The notes under the pieces are model-generated. The model saw only the letters and a list, made by a program, of their open reading frames with translations, had not been told where the DNA came from and did no database searches. A stretch of DNA of 64,000 nucleotides from Cedecea selenatireducens (GTDB lineage: Bacteria; Pseudomonadota; Gammaproteobacteria; Enterobacterales; Enterobacteriaceae), in assembly GCF_042138895.1 (NCBI RefSeq), contig NZ_JBHIKW010000003.1:372001-436000 (forward strand), written 5' to 3'. The position numbers were made by a program, and so were the translations under genes. Each line of letters opens with the position of its first letter. Position 1 is the stretch's first letter. This document shows positions 16,056 to 24,829 of the stretch, piece after piece.

Positions 16056-16638
16056 GCTAAGATTCCGTTCACTTCCAGTCCTGTTCACATGTCACCACCG
16101 AACCGGTGAACGACTCGGGGAAGTCACCGTCACTTCCCCGAGACCCCGGACTCCCGGCCAAATAAATCGACCGCTAAAGCGGCAGACCTCCGTTTTATCT
16201 CCCAGTCCTGGGTCGGCTGAGATGCGTTCCCGACGCTCTCAGCCTCCGGCCGTTCCCGACGTCCGGACCCTGGCCAGTCGGAGAGAAAACGGAGGCGATT
16301 TAAGCCGGAACCGTGCCTCGCTTCAAGCTTATAGCCACGCTGAACATAAAAGCCGCTGCAAGTCCCACAGCCACGCCCTTGTCCCCGGCTCTCATCGCCC
16401 CCGGTTATGACCCAACTCAGGCGGGGTTGAGCTGTCGGGAACAGCGAAAGAGAGCGATCGTCGGGAACGAATCGCGAACGACCCCGAATGTTTGGGTGAT
16501 AGCCGGTGGGTTTACCGCTTCAGCGGCGATGAGCTCGCCGGGCGCCGGGGCTGTTCGGGGGATGGCGTTATCCCCCGGACACGTTCACCGTTTCTGAACG
16601 CACAGGGGAAATCGTTCTACAGGTGAACGGACCTTAGC
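16056..16638. repeat. Long intergenic repeat with terminal inverted repeats
   Basis: This 583-base block between yghU and sitA encodes no recognisable protein. Its ends are near-perfect inverted repeats: GCTAAGATTCCGTTCAC at 16056-16072 and GTGAACGGACCTTAGC at 16623-16638. Further inward, the left half and the reverse complement of the right half share CGGTGAACG, ACCGCTAAAGCGG/CCGCTGAAGCGG and GCGTTCCCGACG-type blocks. The block is therefore an imperfect large palindrome, perhaps two diverged inverted copies. The left part (16061-16321) recurs at 24622-24820. Short open frames inside it are not supported. The nature of the element (MITE-like or structured repeat) is inference. Confidence 0.7.
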
Positions 16639-16708
16639 AGATCCGGCATAGGCCGAGAACTTTATAGTGAAGAAACAACCTGAATGAGTTCCCCCACCTT
16701 TAAATCAC

Positions 16709-16727
16709 ACAAATGATAATTATTTGC
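16709..16727 (+). promoter_or_regulatory. Fur-like site upstream of sitA
   Basis: AATGATAATTATT at 16712-16724 matches the core of the Fur consensus at 12 of 13 bases; the flanks are poorer. In Salmonella and E. coli the sit operon is controlled by Fur and MntR, and the position here agrees. Confidence 0.6.
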
Positions 16728-16731
16728 ATTT

Positions 16732-16771
16732 AATTATAGCAACAGCTATGTTTTATAGCAGTTGCTATAAA
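16732..16771 (+). promoter_or_regulatory. Tandem MntR-like boxes upstream of sitA
   Basis: Two overlapping palindromes are present: TTATAGCAACAGCTATGTTT at about 16734-16753 and TTTATAGCAGTTGCTATAAA at 16752-16771. Both carry the ATAGC-N4-GCTAT core of the enterobacterial MntR box. They lie 34-70 bases before the sitA start, suitable for manganese-dependent repression. Confidence 0.75.
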
Positions 16772-16804
16772 CGCTGAATCTATAATCACTCGTGAGGGAA
16801 GACG

Positions 16805-17719
16805 ATGCCCGGGAAACTGAAGTTAACGCAGAGTATTGTGGCCGCTGTCGCCGCGCTGGCTATGCTATTGGGCGCCGCTCAGGCGCAGGCAAAATTTAAG
16901 GCGATCACCACCTTTACTATCATCGCCGATATGGCGCAGAACGTGGCCGGAGACGCCGCTGACGTGGAGTCCATCACCAAGCCGGGGGCTGAAATCCATG
17001 AATACCAGCCCACGCCAGGGGACATTCGTCGGGCGCAGGGTGCTCAGCTAATTTTGACCAACGGGCTTAACCTCGAACTCTGGTTCGCGAAGTTTTATCA
17101 GCACCTGAAAGGCGTGCCTGAAGTCGTTGTCACCACCGGCATTCAACCCACGGGCATCACCGAAGGCCCTTATAACGGCAAACCTAACCCTCACGCATGG
17201 ATGTCGCCGCAAAACGCGCTGATCTACGTCGATAATATCCGGGATGCGTTTATTAAATACGATCCGGACAACGCCGCGACCTATACCCGCAACGCTGAAG
17301 CCTACAAGCAGAAAATCCAGCAAACCATCGAGCCCCTGCGCAACGAGCTGGCAAAAATTCCGGCGGATAAGCGCTGGCTGGTCACCAGCGAAGGCGCATT
17401 CTCCTATCTCGCCAACGACTTTGGCCTGAAAGAACTCTATCTGTGGCCGATCAACGCCGATCAGCAGGGCACGCCGCAGCAGGTGCGCAAAGTGATCGAC
17501 AGCATTCGGAAATACCAGATCCCGACGATTTTCAGCGAAAGTACCATTTCCGATAAGCCCGCTCGCCAGGCGGCCCGTGAGTCCGGCGCGCATTACGGCG
17601 GCGTGCTGTATGTCGACTCCCTGAGCGCGGCAAACGGCCCGGTTCCGACCTATCTTGACCTGCTTCGCGTCACCACCAGCACCATCGTTAACGGCATCAA
17701 TGAAGGGCTGAAAAAATGA
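16805..17719 (+). CDS. sitA: Mn/Fe ABC transporter periplasmic binding protein SitA
   Basis: A 304-residue cluster-9 metal-binding lipoprotein-like/periplasmic protein without an evident lipobox. The signal peptide ends near LLGAAQAQA. Metal-site regions include EIHEYQPTPGDI, KPNPHAWMSPQNA and a late TIFSESTISDKPARQ, with the His/His/Glu/Asp pattern of Mn/Fe binders. GAGGGAAG precedes the ATG. It is first of the sitABCD operon, whose genes overlap by 1-4 bases. It delivers manganese or ferrous iron to SitBCD. Confidence 0.95.
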   Translation: MPGKLKLTQSIVAAVAALAMLLGAAQAQAKFKAITTFTIIADMAQNVAGDAADVESITKPGAEIHEYQPTPGDIRRAQGAQLILTNGLNLELWFAKFYQHLKGVPEVVVTTGIQPTGITEGPYNGKPNPHAWMSPQNALIYVDNIRDAFIKYDPDNAATYTRNAEAYKQKIQQTIEPLRNELAKIPADKRWLVTSEGAFSYLANDFGLKELYLWPINADQQGTPQQVRKVIDSIRKYQIPTIFSESTISDKPARQAARESGAHYGGVLYVDSLSAANGPVPTYLDLLRVTTSTIVNGINEGLKK

Positions 17720-18534
17720 GTCGTCGTCCCGGTATCGTCGTTCAGGACGCCAGCGTCACCTATCGCAATGGCCATACGGCGCTGCGGGCGGCCAGCTTTG
17801 AAATTCCGACCGGCACCATTGCGGCGCTGGTTGGGGTCAACGGCTCAGGGAAATCGACGCTGTTTAAAGCGATCATGGGCTTTGTGCGCCTGGCCAGCGG
17901 CAGCATCTCGATTCTGGATATGCCCACGCGCAAGGCGCTACGCAACAACCTGGTGGCCTATGTTCCGCAGTCAGAGGACGTGGACTGGACGTTCCCGGTG
18001 CTGGTCGAAGATGTGGTAATGATGGGGCGTTTCGGCCATATGGGGATGCTGCGGATTCCCGGTAAGGCAGACAAGCTGGCGGTAGACAACGCCCTCGCTC
18101 GCGTAGGGATGAGCGACTTCCGCAAGCGCCAAATCGGCGAACTGTCCGGCGGGCAGAAAAAGCGTGTATTTCTTGCCCGCGCGATTGCCCAGGACGGCCA
18201 GGTGATCCTGCTGGACGAACCGTTTACCGGCGTGGACGTGAAAACGGAAGAGCAGATCATCAGCCTGCTGCGCGAGCTGCGGGACGAAGGCCGCACGATG
18301 CTGGTCTCGACCCACAACCTCGGCGCCGTAACCGACTACTGCGACTACACCGTGCTGGTGAAAGGCACCGTGCTGGCCTGCGGCCCGACCGACGTCACCT
18401 TTACCCAGGCAAACCTGGAGCTGGCCTTCAGCGGCGTGCTGCGCCACGTCACCTTAACCGGCAAAGAAACCAGCGTGCTCACCGACGACGAAAGGCCGTT
18501 TATCCACGGCGCAGCGTTAAAAGGGGAGCCGTAA
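17716..18534 (+). CDS. sitB: Mn/Fe ABC transporter ATPase SitB
   Basis: A 272-residue ABC ATPase. It shows Walker A GVNGSGKST, signature LSGGQKKRVFLARA, Walker B VILLDEPF and switch His in MLVSTHNLG. It energises the SitC/SitD permease at the inner face of the membrane. It overlaps sitA by four bases (ATGA) and sitC by one base (TAATG). Confidence 0.95.
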   Translation: MSRRPGIVVQDASVTYRNGHTALRAASFEIPTGTIAALVGVNGSGKSTLFKAIMGFVRLASGSISILDMPTRKALRNNLVAYVPQSEDVDWTFPVLVEDVVMMGRFGHMGMLRIPGKADKLAVDNALARVGMSDFRKRQIGELSGGQKKRVFLARAIAQDGQVILLDEPFTGVDVKTEEQIISLLRELRDEGRTMLVSTHNLGAVTDYCDYTVLVKGTVLACGPTDVTFTQANLELAFSGVLRHVTLTGKETSVLTDDERPFIHGAALKGEP

Positions 18535-19391
18535 TGTCCGTCCTGCTCGAGCCGTTTAGCTATGGTTATATGTTCAACGCCATCTGGGTTTCGGCGCTGG
18601 TCGGCGGGGTCTGCGCCTTTCTCTCCTGCTACCTGATGCTGAAAGGCTGGTCGCTCATCGGCGATGCCCTTTCCCACTCCATCGTGCCCGGCGTTGCCGG
18701 CGCTTATATGCTCGGCCTGCCGTTTTCCATCGGCGCATTTTTCTCCGGCGGCCTCGCTGCAGGCACCATGCTGTTTTTAAACCAGCGCACGCGCCTGCGC
18801 GAAGACACCATTATTGGCCTTATCTTCTCGTCATTCTTTGGCCTTGGGCTGTTTATGGTGTCGCTCAACCCGACGTCAGTGAACATTCAGACCATCGTGC
18901 TCGGCAATATTCTGGCTATCGCCCCGTCGGATATCGTGCAGCTGGCAATTATCGGTTTTGTCTCGCTGGCGATTCTGCTGCTGAAGTGGAAAGACCTGAT
19001 GGTGACCTTCTTCGACGAAAACCACGCCCGCTCCATCGGCCTTAATCCGCTGTGGCTAAAGGGATTATTCTTCACTCTGCTTTCTGCCACCACCGTGGCA
19101 GCGCTGCAAACCGTTGGCGCTTTTCTGGTGATTTGCATGGTGGTGACGCCGGGCGCAACGGCTTATCTGCTGACGGACCGCTTTCCTAAGCTGCTCATTA
19201 TTTCCGTCACGTTAGGCACTTTTACCAGCGCATTCGGCACCTGGATAAGCTACTTCCTCGACGGCGCTACCGGCGGGATTATCGTAGTACTGCAAACGCT
19301 TATCTTCCTGCTGACCTTCGTGTTTGCGCCCAAACACGGCCTGCTGGCTAACCGTCGGCGCGCCCGCCTGAGCCTGGAGCAAACGCCATGA
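18534..19391 (+). CDS. sitC: Mn/Fe ABC transporter permease SitC
   Basis: A 285-residue integral membrane protein of the ABC-3 (zinc/manganese) permease family with about eight hydrophobic segments. SWSLIGDALSHSIVPG-type sequence near residues 39-56 (GWSLIGDALSHSIVPGVAGA) is the conserved cytoplasmic loop that contacts the ATPase. It pairs with SitD to form the membrane channel and overlaps sitD by four bases. Confidence 0.94.
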   Translation: MSVLLEPFSYGYMFNAIWVSALVGGVCAFLSCYLMLKGWSLIGDALSHSIVPGVAGAYMLGLPFSIGAFFSGGLAAGTMLFLNQRTRLREDTIIGLIFSSFFGLGLFMVSLNPTSVNIQTIVLGNILAIAPSDIVQLAIIGFVSLAILLLKWKDLMVTFFDENHARSIGLNPLWLKGLFFTLLSATTVAALQTVGAFLVICMVVTPGATAYLLTDRFPKLLIISVTLGTFTSAFGTWISYFLDGATGGIIVVLQTLIFLLTFVFAPKHGLLANRRRARLSLEQTP

Positions 19392-20236
19392 GCCTGTTAG
19401 ATACCCTGCTTTCCCCCTTCCAGTTTGGCTTTATGATCAACGCCCTGACCATGACCACGCTGGTCGCCATTCCCTGTGCGCTGCTTTCCTGCTTCCTGGT
19501 GCTAAAAGGCTGGGCGCTGATGGGCGATGCCATGAGCCACGCGGTCTTCCCCGGCGTGGTGATCGCCTGGATGGTCGGCCTGCCGCTGGGCCTCGGTGCC
19601 TTTGTGGCCGGGCTGTTTTGTGCCTTTGCCACCGGCTATCTGCAGGACAACAGCCGTATCAAGCGCGACACGGTGATGGGCATCGTCTTCTCCGGCATGT
19701 TTGGCGCGGGGCTGGTGCTGTACGTTTACCTGAAGCCGGATATCCACCTCGACCACATTCTGTTTGGCGACATGCTGGGCGTAAGCTACAGCGATATTCT
19801 GCAAACAGGCGCTATCGTGCTGCTAACGGTAGTAGTAGTGGGGCTAAAATGGCGGGATTTGCTGCTGCATGCCTTCGATCCCATTCAGGCACAGGTTTCC
19901 GGCCTGAACGTTAAGCTGCTGAACTACGGCCTGCTCTGCCTGGTGTCGCTGACCATCGTCGCGGCGCTAAAGGCGGTGGGGATTATCCTCGCAATATCCC
20001 TGCTTATCGCACCAGGCGCTATCGCGTCGCTGCTTACGCGCACGTTCAAAGGCATGATGCTGGTCGCGCTTGTGCAGGCTATCGTGACGTCGTTTCTTGG
20101 CGTTTACCTTTCATTCTTTATCGACAGCGCGCCCGCGCCTACTATCGTCGTGCTCTCTGCGCTGGTATTTATCGCCGCGTTTATTCGAGCCACGATCGGG
20201 CAGCGGCGAATGGAAGCGATAAGCGAGCCATCCTGA
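19388..20236 (+). CDS. sitD: Mn/Fe ABC transporter permease SitD
   Basis: A 282-residue ABC-3 family permease, paralogous to SitC. The same loop is seen as GWALMGDAMSHAVFPGVVIA, and a polytopic profile runs throughout. It is the last gene of the sit operon and ends 79 bases before the start of the RpiR-type regulator gene. No clear terminator is visible in that gap, which contains a GGTACAAAGTACC palindrome at 20270-20282. Confidence 0.94.
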   Translation: MSLLDTLLSPFQFGFMINALTMTTLVAIPCALLSCFLVLKGWALMGDAMSHAVFPGVVIAWMVGLPLGLGAFVAGLFCAFATGYLQDNSRIKRDTVMGIVFSGMFGAGLVLYVYLKPDIHLDHILFGDMLGVSYSDILQTGAIVLLTVVVVGLKWRDLLLHAFDPIQAQVSGLNVKLLNYGLLCLVSLTIVAALKAVGIILAISLLIAPGAIASLLTRTFKGMMLVALVQAIVTSFLGVYLSFFIDSAPAPTIVVLSALVFIAAFIRATIGQRRMEAISEPS

Positions 20237-20315
20237 ACCCGCCTGAAGCGACCCGGGTAACGATTTTATGGTACAAAGTACCTTCTGTTTTTTGCACAAG
20301 TACCAGGGTCGCGCC

Positions 20316-21179
20316 ATGAGCTACACCATCGATATTATCTCCTGCATCACCGACCGTTTCGTTGAGCTGACCGCCACCGAAAAGCGCATCGCGCAGTTTA
20401 TTCTGGACGATGTGCAGGCCGCCGCCGCGCTGCCGATTTCGGAAATGGCGCGTCAGACGCAAACCAGCCAGGCCTCCATTACCCGCTTTGCCCGCGCCAT
20501 CGGCTGCAAAGACGTGCGAGAACTCAAGGTCAAACTGGCCCAGTCGCTGGCGGTGGGCCAAAGATTTATTCTCGATGTGCCGGACCTTGAGGGCGTGCAG
20601 GGCATCTACGAAACCATCATCAACGTGCTGGATATCAATCGCCGTGCGCTAAACCCGGAATCGTTAAACAAGGCTGTGACCTGGCTGAGTAATGCGCGGC
20701 AAATCCTGGCGCTGGGCATGGGCGGCGGATCGACGATTTGTGCGCAGGAGTTGCAGTTCCGTCTGTTTCGCCTCGGCCTGCCGGTGGTGAGCCAAAGCGA
20801 CGGTCTTCTGGCTAGAATGATGGCGGCGTCGGTGGCCTCTAACGATGTTGTTGTGGCCCTGTCGTTGGGAGGCTATACGCCAGAAGTAGTGGAAAGCGCG
20901 GCTATTGCGCGCCAGTACGGCGCAAAAATCGTCGCCATTACCCCGCAGGGTACGCCGCTGGCTGAACAGGCAGACATCGTACTGCCGCTGATTATTCGCG
21001 AGAACGACTACATTTTTAAGCCGAGCACCTCGCGCTACGCGATGCTGGCGATGATTGACGTGCTGGCCACCGAACTGGCGATGGCCAACAAAAGCCAGGC
21101 GAAGGACCGCCTGCGCCGCATCAAGCTGGCGCTGGACAGCCATCGCGGCGGGGCAGACAGGCAGCCGCTGGGCGATTAA
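20316..21179 (+). CDS. MurR/RpiR-family transcriptional regulator
   Basis: A 287-residue regulator with an N-terminal HTH_6 domain (TATEKRIAQFILDDVQAAAA, then TSQASITRFARAIGCKDVRE) and a C-terminal SIS sugar-phosphate-type domain (LALGMGGGSTICAQELQFRL; VVALSLGGYTPEVVESA). I chose ATG 20316 because conserved sequence begins there and AGGGTC lies upstream; an ATG at 20268 is also in frame. It converges with the RidA-like gene, overlapping by four bases. It likely controls the adjacent D-amino-acid genes, although SIS ligands in this family are usually sugar phosphates. Confidence 0.88.
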   Translation: MSYTIDIISCITDRFVELTATEKRIAQFILDDVQAAAALPISEMARQTQTSQASITRFARAIGCKDVRELKVKLAQSLAVGQRFILDVPDLEGVQGIYETIINVLDINRRALNPESLNKAVTWLSNARQILALGMGGGSTICAQELQFRLFRLGLPVVSQSDGLLARMMAASVASNDVVVALSLGGYTPEVVESAAIARQYGAKIVAITPQGTPLAEQADIVLPLIIRENDYIFKPSTSRYAMLAMIDVLATELAMANKSQAKDRLRRIKLALDSHRGGADRQPLGD

Positions 21180-21568
21180 CCCCGATCGGCGCGGTAGCAG
21201 GTCACGTCCACTTCCACTTTGCAGTCCACCACCAGGTCAGCCACGCAGCACACGCGGGCCGGTGGGTGGTCGCCGAAGAAGTCGCGGAACACTTTATTGA
21301 AGGACTGGAAATAGCGGGCATCGGTCAGGTACACCTTCACGTGCACCACGTCGGCCAGGGTGTAACCCGCTTCCGTCATGATATCCACGCAGTTTTGAAT
21401 CGCCAGCCGTGACTGGTCGATAATTCCGCCCTCAACCACTTCGCCGTCCTTCATCGGCGTCTGGCCGGACACATACAGCCATCCGGCCGCTTCGACAGCT
21501 TTAGCAAAAGGCAGCGGCTGCCCGCCGGTGCCGGTACTGCCGCCAACGCCATAACGTTTAATGCTCAT
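21176..21568 (-). CDS. RidA/YjgF-family protein
   Basis: A 130-residue RidA-type protein, cytosolic and trimeric in the family, which hydrolyses reactive enamine/imine intermediates from amino acid deamination. Visible are LYVSGQTPMKDGEVVEG, IQNCVDIMTEAGYTLADVVH and a C-terminal RVCCVADLVVDCKVEVDVTC. The conserved catalytic Arg of RidA proteins corresponds to the Arg in PPARVCCVADL. Two adjacent ATGs occur; the second (21568) has better spacing from AAGGAG. It lies downstream of the deacylase gene on the same strand, separated by REP-like repeats. Confidence 0.88.
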   Translation of the reverse strand: MSIKRYGVGGSTGTGGQPLPFAKAVEAAGWLYVSGQTPMKDGEVVEGGIIDQSRLAIQNCVDIMTEAGYTLADVVHVKVYLTDARYFQSFNKVFRDFFGDHPPARVCCVADLVVDCKVEVDVTCYRADRG

Positions 21569-21591
21569 CATTGCTCCTTGTGGATTAGTTT

Positions 21592-21715
21592 ACCCTCACC
21601 CTCACCCTAACCCTCTCCCTGGAAGGGAGAGGGGACGAAGGTACATATTCCCCCTCACCAGATTTTATCTCGTTTTTCCCCCTCTCCTCTCTGGGGAGAG
21701 GGCCGGGGTGAGGGG
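21592..21715. repeat. Pair of REP-like palindromic repeats
   Basis: CCCTCACCCTAACCCTCTCC with GGAAGGGAGAGGGG forms one unit, and CCCCTCTCCTCTCTGGGGAG with GGCCGGGGTGAGGGG forms a second in opposite orientation, about 40 bases apart. The pair lies between the RidA-like and deacylase genes and is the same family as the other clusters in this window. Confidence 0.85.
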
Positions 21716-21725
21716 AACGTTATAT

Positions 21726-23162
21726 TCACTTCTGCCGACGCAGGAATCTCCCCGCCCGGCCAATCACTTTCTGCTCGAGCCCGTAGCTCATCACCCCATT
21801 CACCATCACCGCTTCAATACCAACGGCAGGCTGTTTCGGGTTACTGAAGCTCGCCACATCCCGCACTGTTGCCGGGTCGAACAACACCAGATCGGCATAA
21901 TAGCCGCGCTTCACCAGGCCACGTTCGGGCAGTTGGAACCGCGCCGCCGACATCCCCGTCATCTTATGCACCGCCTGCGTCAGCGGGAAAAGCTTTTCGT
22001 CGCGGCTGTAGTGCCCCAGCACGCGTGGGAACGCCCCCCACAGGCGAGGATGCGGCATCGGGTCGTTCGGCAGCCCGTCTGACCCTACCATCGTTGCCGG
22101 GTAGCGCAGCACGCGCCGCACGTCCTGCTCGTCCATGTTGTAATAAATCGCGCCTGCGGGCATCAGTAATTTTCCCGCTTCGTGAAGTGACATCGACCAG
22201 CCCTCGGCAATTTGCTTCAGCGACTGCCCGGCGACCTCCGGATGCGGCTCGGACCAGGTGATCACGATGTCGAACTCATCGGTGATCTGCTTCATATCCA
22301 GCGTCGAAGAGCTGGCGGAATAAGGGTAACAATCGCAGGAAACGTCCTGCTGCTCGCGCACCTTATCGAACAGCTTCAGCGTTTCGACCGTGCGCCCCCA
22401 GTTCTTCGCCCCGGCGCATTTGTGGTGCGAGACCACCACCGGCACGTTTCCGTGGCGGCCAATGCGAAACGCTTCATCCAACGCGTCTAGAATCGGCTCA
22501 AACTCAGAGCGCAAATGAGTGGTGTAAATCCCCTTCTCCGCCGCCAGTTCCTCCGCCAGCGCCATCACCTCTTCGGTGGTGGACTGGAACGCGCTGGCAT
22601 AGGCAAGCCCGGTGCTTAATCCCAGCGCGCCCTGCTGCAGGGCCAGCTTAAGCTGCTCGCGCATGGCGAGGATCTCTTCGTGCGTCGCCGGGCGGAACAG
22701 GTCATCCATCTGGTTATTACGCAGCGCGGTATGGCCGACAAGCGTGCCGACGTTGATAGCCGGGCGTGCCTGCTCCACGGCATGCGCATACGCCTCAACG
22801 GTGGGATAGACAAACTGATACGCCTCGCCCAACAGATTCATCGGGTCGGGCACCTGTGAGTTAATCGTTGCCCCCGCCGCGCTGATGCCGCAGTTGCCGA
22901 CGATAACCGTGGTTACGCCCTGGCTTATCTTCGGTAGATACTCAGGGAAGCGGAGCACGTTGATGTCATCGTGCGTGTGAACATCAATAAATCCCGGGGC
23001 TAACACGCGTCCGCGGCCGTCGATTTCATGCGTGGCCTCACCGGAGATATACGGCGCAATATCGGCAATACGCTCGCCCTGCACCGCCACATCAGCCAGA
23101 TATTCCGCACCGCCTGAACCGTCCATCACGGTGACATTCCTGAAGAGATAATCGAACTTCAT
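21726..23162 (-). CDS. N-acyl-D-amino-acid deacylase
   Basis: A 478-residue amidohydrolase-family enzyme that hydrolyses N-acyl-D-amino acids to the free D-amino acid. The metal-binding start is GFIDVHTHDDINVLRFPEYL, followed by QGVTTVIVGNCGISAAG, which is typical of D-aminoacylases. Later motifs are TTHLRSEFEPILDALDEA and VVSHHKCAGAKNWGRT with metal His residues, and DGLPNDPMPHPRLWGAFPRV. ATG 23162 was chosen because GTGAGGCGCAG gives a ribosome site. It is transcribed toward ridA and divergently from the D-threonine-aldolase-like gene. Confidence 0.9.
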   Translation of the reverse strand: MKFDYLFRNVTVMDGSGGAEYLADVAVQGERIADIAPYISGEATHEIDGRGRVLAPGFIDVHTHDDINVLRFPEYLPKISQGVTTVIVGNCGISAAGATINSQVPDPMNLLGEAYQFVYPTVEAYAHAVEQARPAINVGTLVGHTALRNNQMDDLFRPATHEEILAMREQLKLALQQGALGLSTGLAYASAFQSTTEEVMALAEELAAEKGIYTTHLRSEFEPILDALDEAFRIGRHGNVPVVVSHHKCAGAKNWGRTVETLKLFDKVREQQDVSCDCYPYSASSSTLDMKQITDEFDIVITWSEPHPEVAGQSLKQIAEGWSMSLHEAGKLLMPAGAIYYNMDEQDVRRVLRYPATMVGSDGLPNDPMPHPRLWGAFPRVLGHYSRDEKLFPLTQAVHKMTGMSAARFQLPERGLVKRGYYADLVLFDPATVRDVASFSNPKQPAVGIEAVMVNGVMSYGLEQKVIGRAGRFLRRQK

Positions 23163-23364
23163 CTGCGCCTCACGCCAGTCATAATCTGCGTGCAAGTTAA
23201 CCATTTACAAGCCATAAAAACAGTGAAAAACTAAACAAAACCCTTGCAAATCAATGATACTTTTATTCATTAAATTTAAGATATTTGAATAATTAATATA
23301 AATAACATCAAGTTAAAATTGATACCTAATCTGAAAGATAGAATAACCCCGGAGATAATACGTT

Positions 23365-24585
23365 ATGAAATACCAGGAGATTAACCTCGTCCCCCATAAG
23401 TCAGCCCTGATGCATTCCCCGGCCAACGTCCTCAATGAAGATGTCTGCCTGCCCGCCGCCCTGATCAAAAAATCTGCTCTGAAAAACAACATCAGGTGGA
23501 TGCAGGACTATGCCAACGCGCGCGCCGTTTCGCTGGCACCGCACGGGAAAACAACCATGACGCCGTGGATCTTCCAGCAGCAGCAAAAAGCGGGGGCGTG
23601 GGCCATCGGCGTAGGCAGCGCATGGCAGGCCAGCATCGCGATGTCCGCCGGCATCGAGCGCGTGCTGATGGTGAATCAGTTGGTAGGGAAAGCGAACATG
23701 GCGCTGGTGTCGAAGCTGAAGCATAAACACGCTTCGGTCGACTACATCTGCTGCGTAGACAACGAGACGAACGCCCGCGCCCTGTCAGACTTCTTTAGCC
23801 AACAGGGCCAAACTCTCGACGTGCTGATTGAACTGGGCGTGCCCGGTGGCCGCTGCGGCTGTCGCAGCACGGAACAGGCGTTGGCGCTGGCAGAACATGT
23901 GGCTGAGTTACCCGGTTTGAATTTACGCGGCCTGGAGCTGTACGAAGGCGTGCTGCACGGCGAAAATCCACAGCCAAAAATAGAATCGTTGCTGCAAGAC
24001 GCGGCGGCATTAGCCTGCCAGATGGCGCGCTATGTTGACGGCGAATTTCTGTTAACCGGCGCAGGCTCGGTCTGGTATGACGTAGTGTGCAATATCTGGC
24101 TCGCCGCAGAGAAACCGGCCAACTGCCGTATTGCGATCCGCCCCGGCTGCTACATCACCCACGACGGCGGTATCTATCAGGAAGCTCAGGAGCAGCTGAT
24201 CGCGCGCGATCGGATCGCCTGCGATCTTGGCGGCGATCTGGTTTCCGCGCTGGAGCTGGTGGCCATGGTGCAGTCGGTGCCGGAAAGCGACCGGGCAATC
24301 GTGAATTTTGGCAAGCGAGACAGCGCGTTTGATGCAGGCCTGCCGCAGCCGATAGCGCACTACCGCCAGGGCAAGCCGCTGGCATCGCCGTCCGAAACCC
24401 TCGAAACCACCGGAATTATGGATCAGCACGCTATGCTGAAACTCAAGCCGGGCGCGGATGTGCAGGTCGGCGATATTCTGGTGTTCAGCACCTCACATCC
24501 GTGCCTGACGTTTGATAAGTGGAAAGCGCTGCTGCTGGTGGACGACGAGTATAACGTGCTGGATGAGTTAGAGACGGCGTTCTAG
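23365..24585 (+). CDS. D-threonine aldolase / D-serine dehydratase-like PLP enzyme
   Basis: A 406-residue fold-type III PLP enzyme of the alanine-racemase-like DSD1/D-threonine aldolase family. The PLP lysine is in LAPHGKTTMTPWIFQ (about residue 66). GVPGGRCGC and LTGAGSVWYDVV form phosphate-contact regions. The C-terminal HPCLTFDKW carries the His/Cys metal ligands of this family. It probably cleaves or deaminates a D-hydroxy amino acid released by the adjacent deacylase; the exact substrate is not readable. CCGGAGATAA precedes the ATG. The AT-rich 23163-23364 gap holds the divergent promoters. Confidence 0.82.
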   Translation: MKYQEINLVPHKSALMHSPANVLNEDVCLPAALIKKSALKNNIRWMQDYANARAVSLAPHGKTTMTPWIFQQQQKAGAWAIGVGSAWQASIAMSAGIERVLMVNQLVGKANMALVSKLKHKHASVDYICCVDNETNARALSDFFSQQGQTLDVLIELGVPGGRCGCRSTEQALALAEHVAELPGLNLRGLELYEGVLHGENPQPKIESLLQDAAALACQMARYVDGEFLLTGAGSVWYDVVCNIWLAAEKPANCRIAIRPGCYITHDGGIYQEAQEQLIARDRIACDLGGDLVSALELVAMVQSVPESDRAIVNFGKRDSAFDAGLPQPIAHYRQGKPLASPSETLETTGIMDQHAMLKLKPGADVQVGDILVFSTSHPCLTFDKWKALLLVDDEYNVLDELETAF

Positions 24586-24621
24586 GTTGCTTTCTTCCAC
24601 GATGATGCAGGGCCAGCGGAG

Positions 24622-24820
24622 GTTCCGTTCACTTCCAGCTCTGTTTCATATGTCACCCCCGCACTGGTGAACGTCTCGGGAGAATCACCGTCATTCCCCC
24701 GAGACCCCGGACTCCCGGCCAAATAAATCGACCGCTCAAGCGGCAGACCTCCGTTTTATCTCCCAGTCCTGGGTCGGAGAGAAAACGGAGGCGATTTAAG
24801 CCGGAACCGTGCCTCGCTTC
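24622..24820. repeat. Partial second copy of the long intergenic repeat
   Basis: About 200 bases resemble 16061-16321, including the shared stretch from CCGAGACCCCGGACTCCCGG to GCCGGAACCGTGCCTCGCTT. It lacks 63 bases present in the loop of the first copy. It contains a strong hairpin at 24748-24791 (CCTCCGTTTTATCTC with GAGAGAAAACGGAGG). The right-hand inverted end of the larger copy is missing here. Confidence 0.75.
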
Positions 24821-24829
24821 TTATTTTTA

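Noticed and set aside
16222..16597. Two overlapping short frames inside the long intergenic repeat
   Set aside because: They fall on palindromic repeat sequence, lack ribosome sites and give low-complexity Arg/Ser/Pro-rich peptides.
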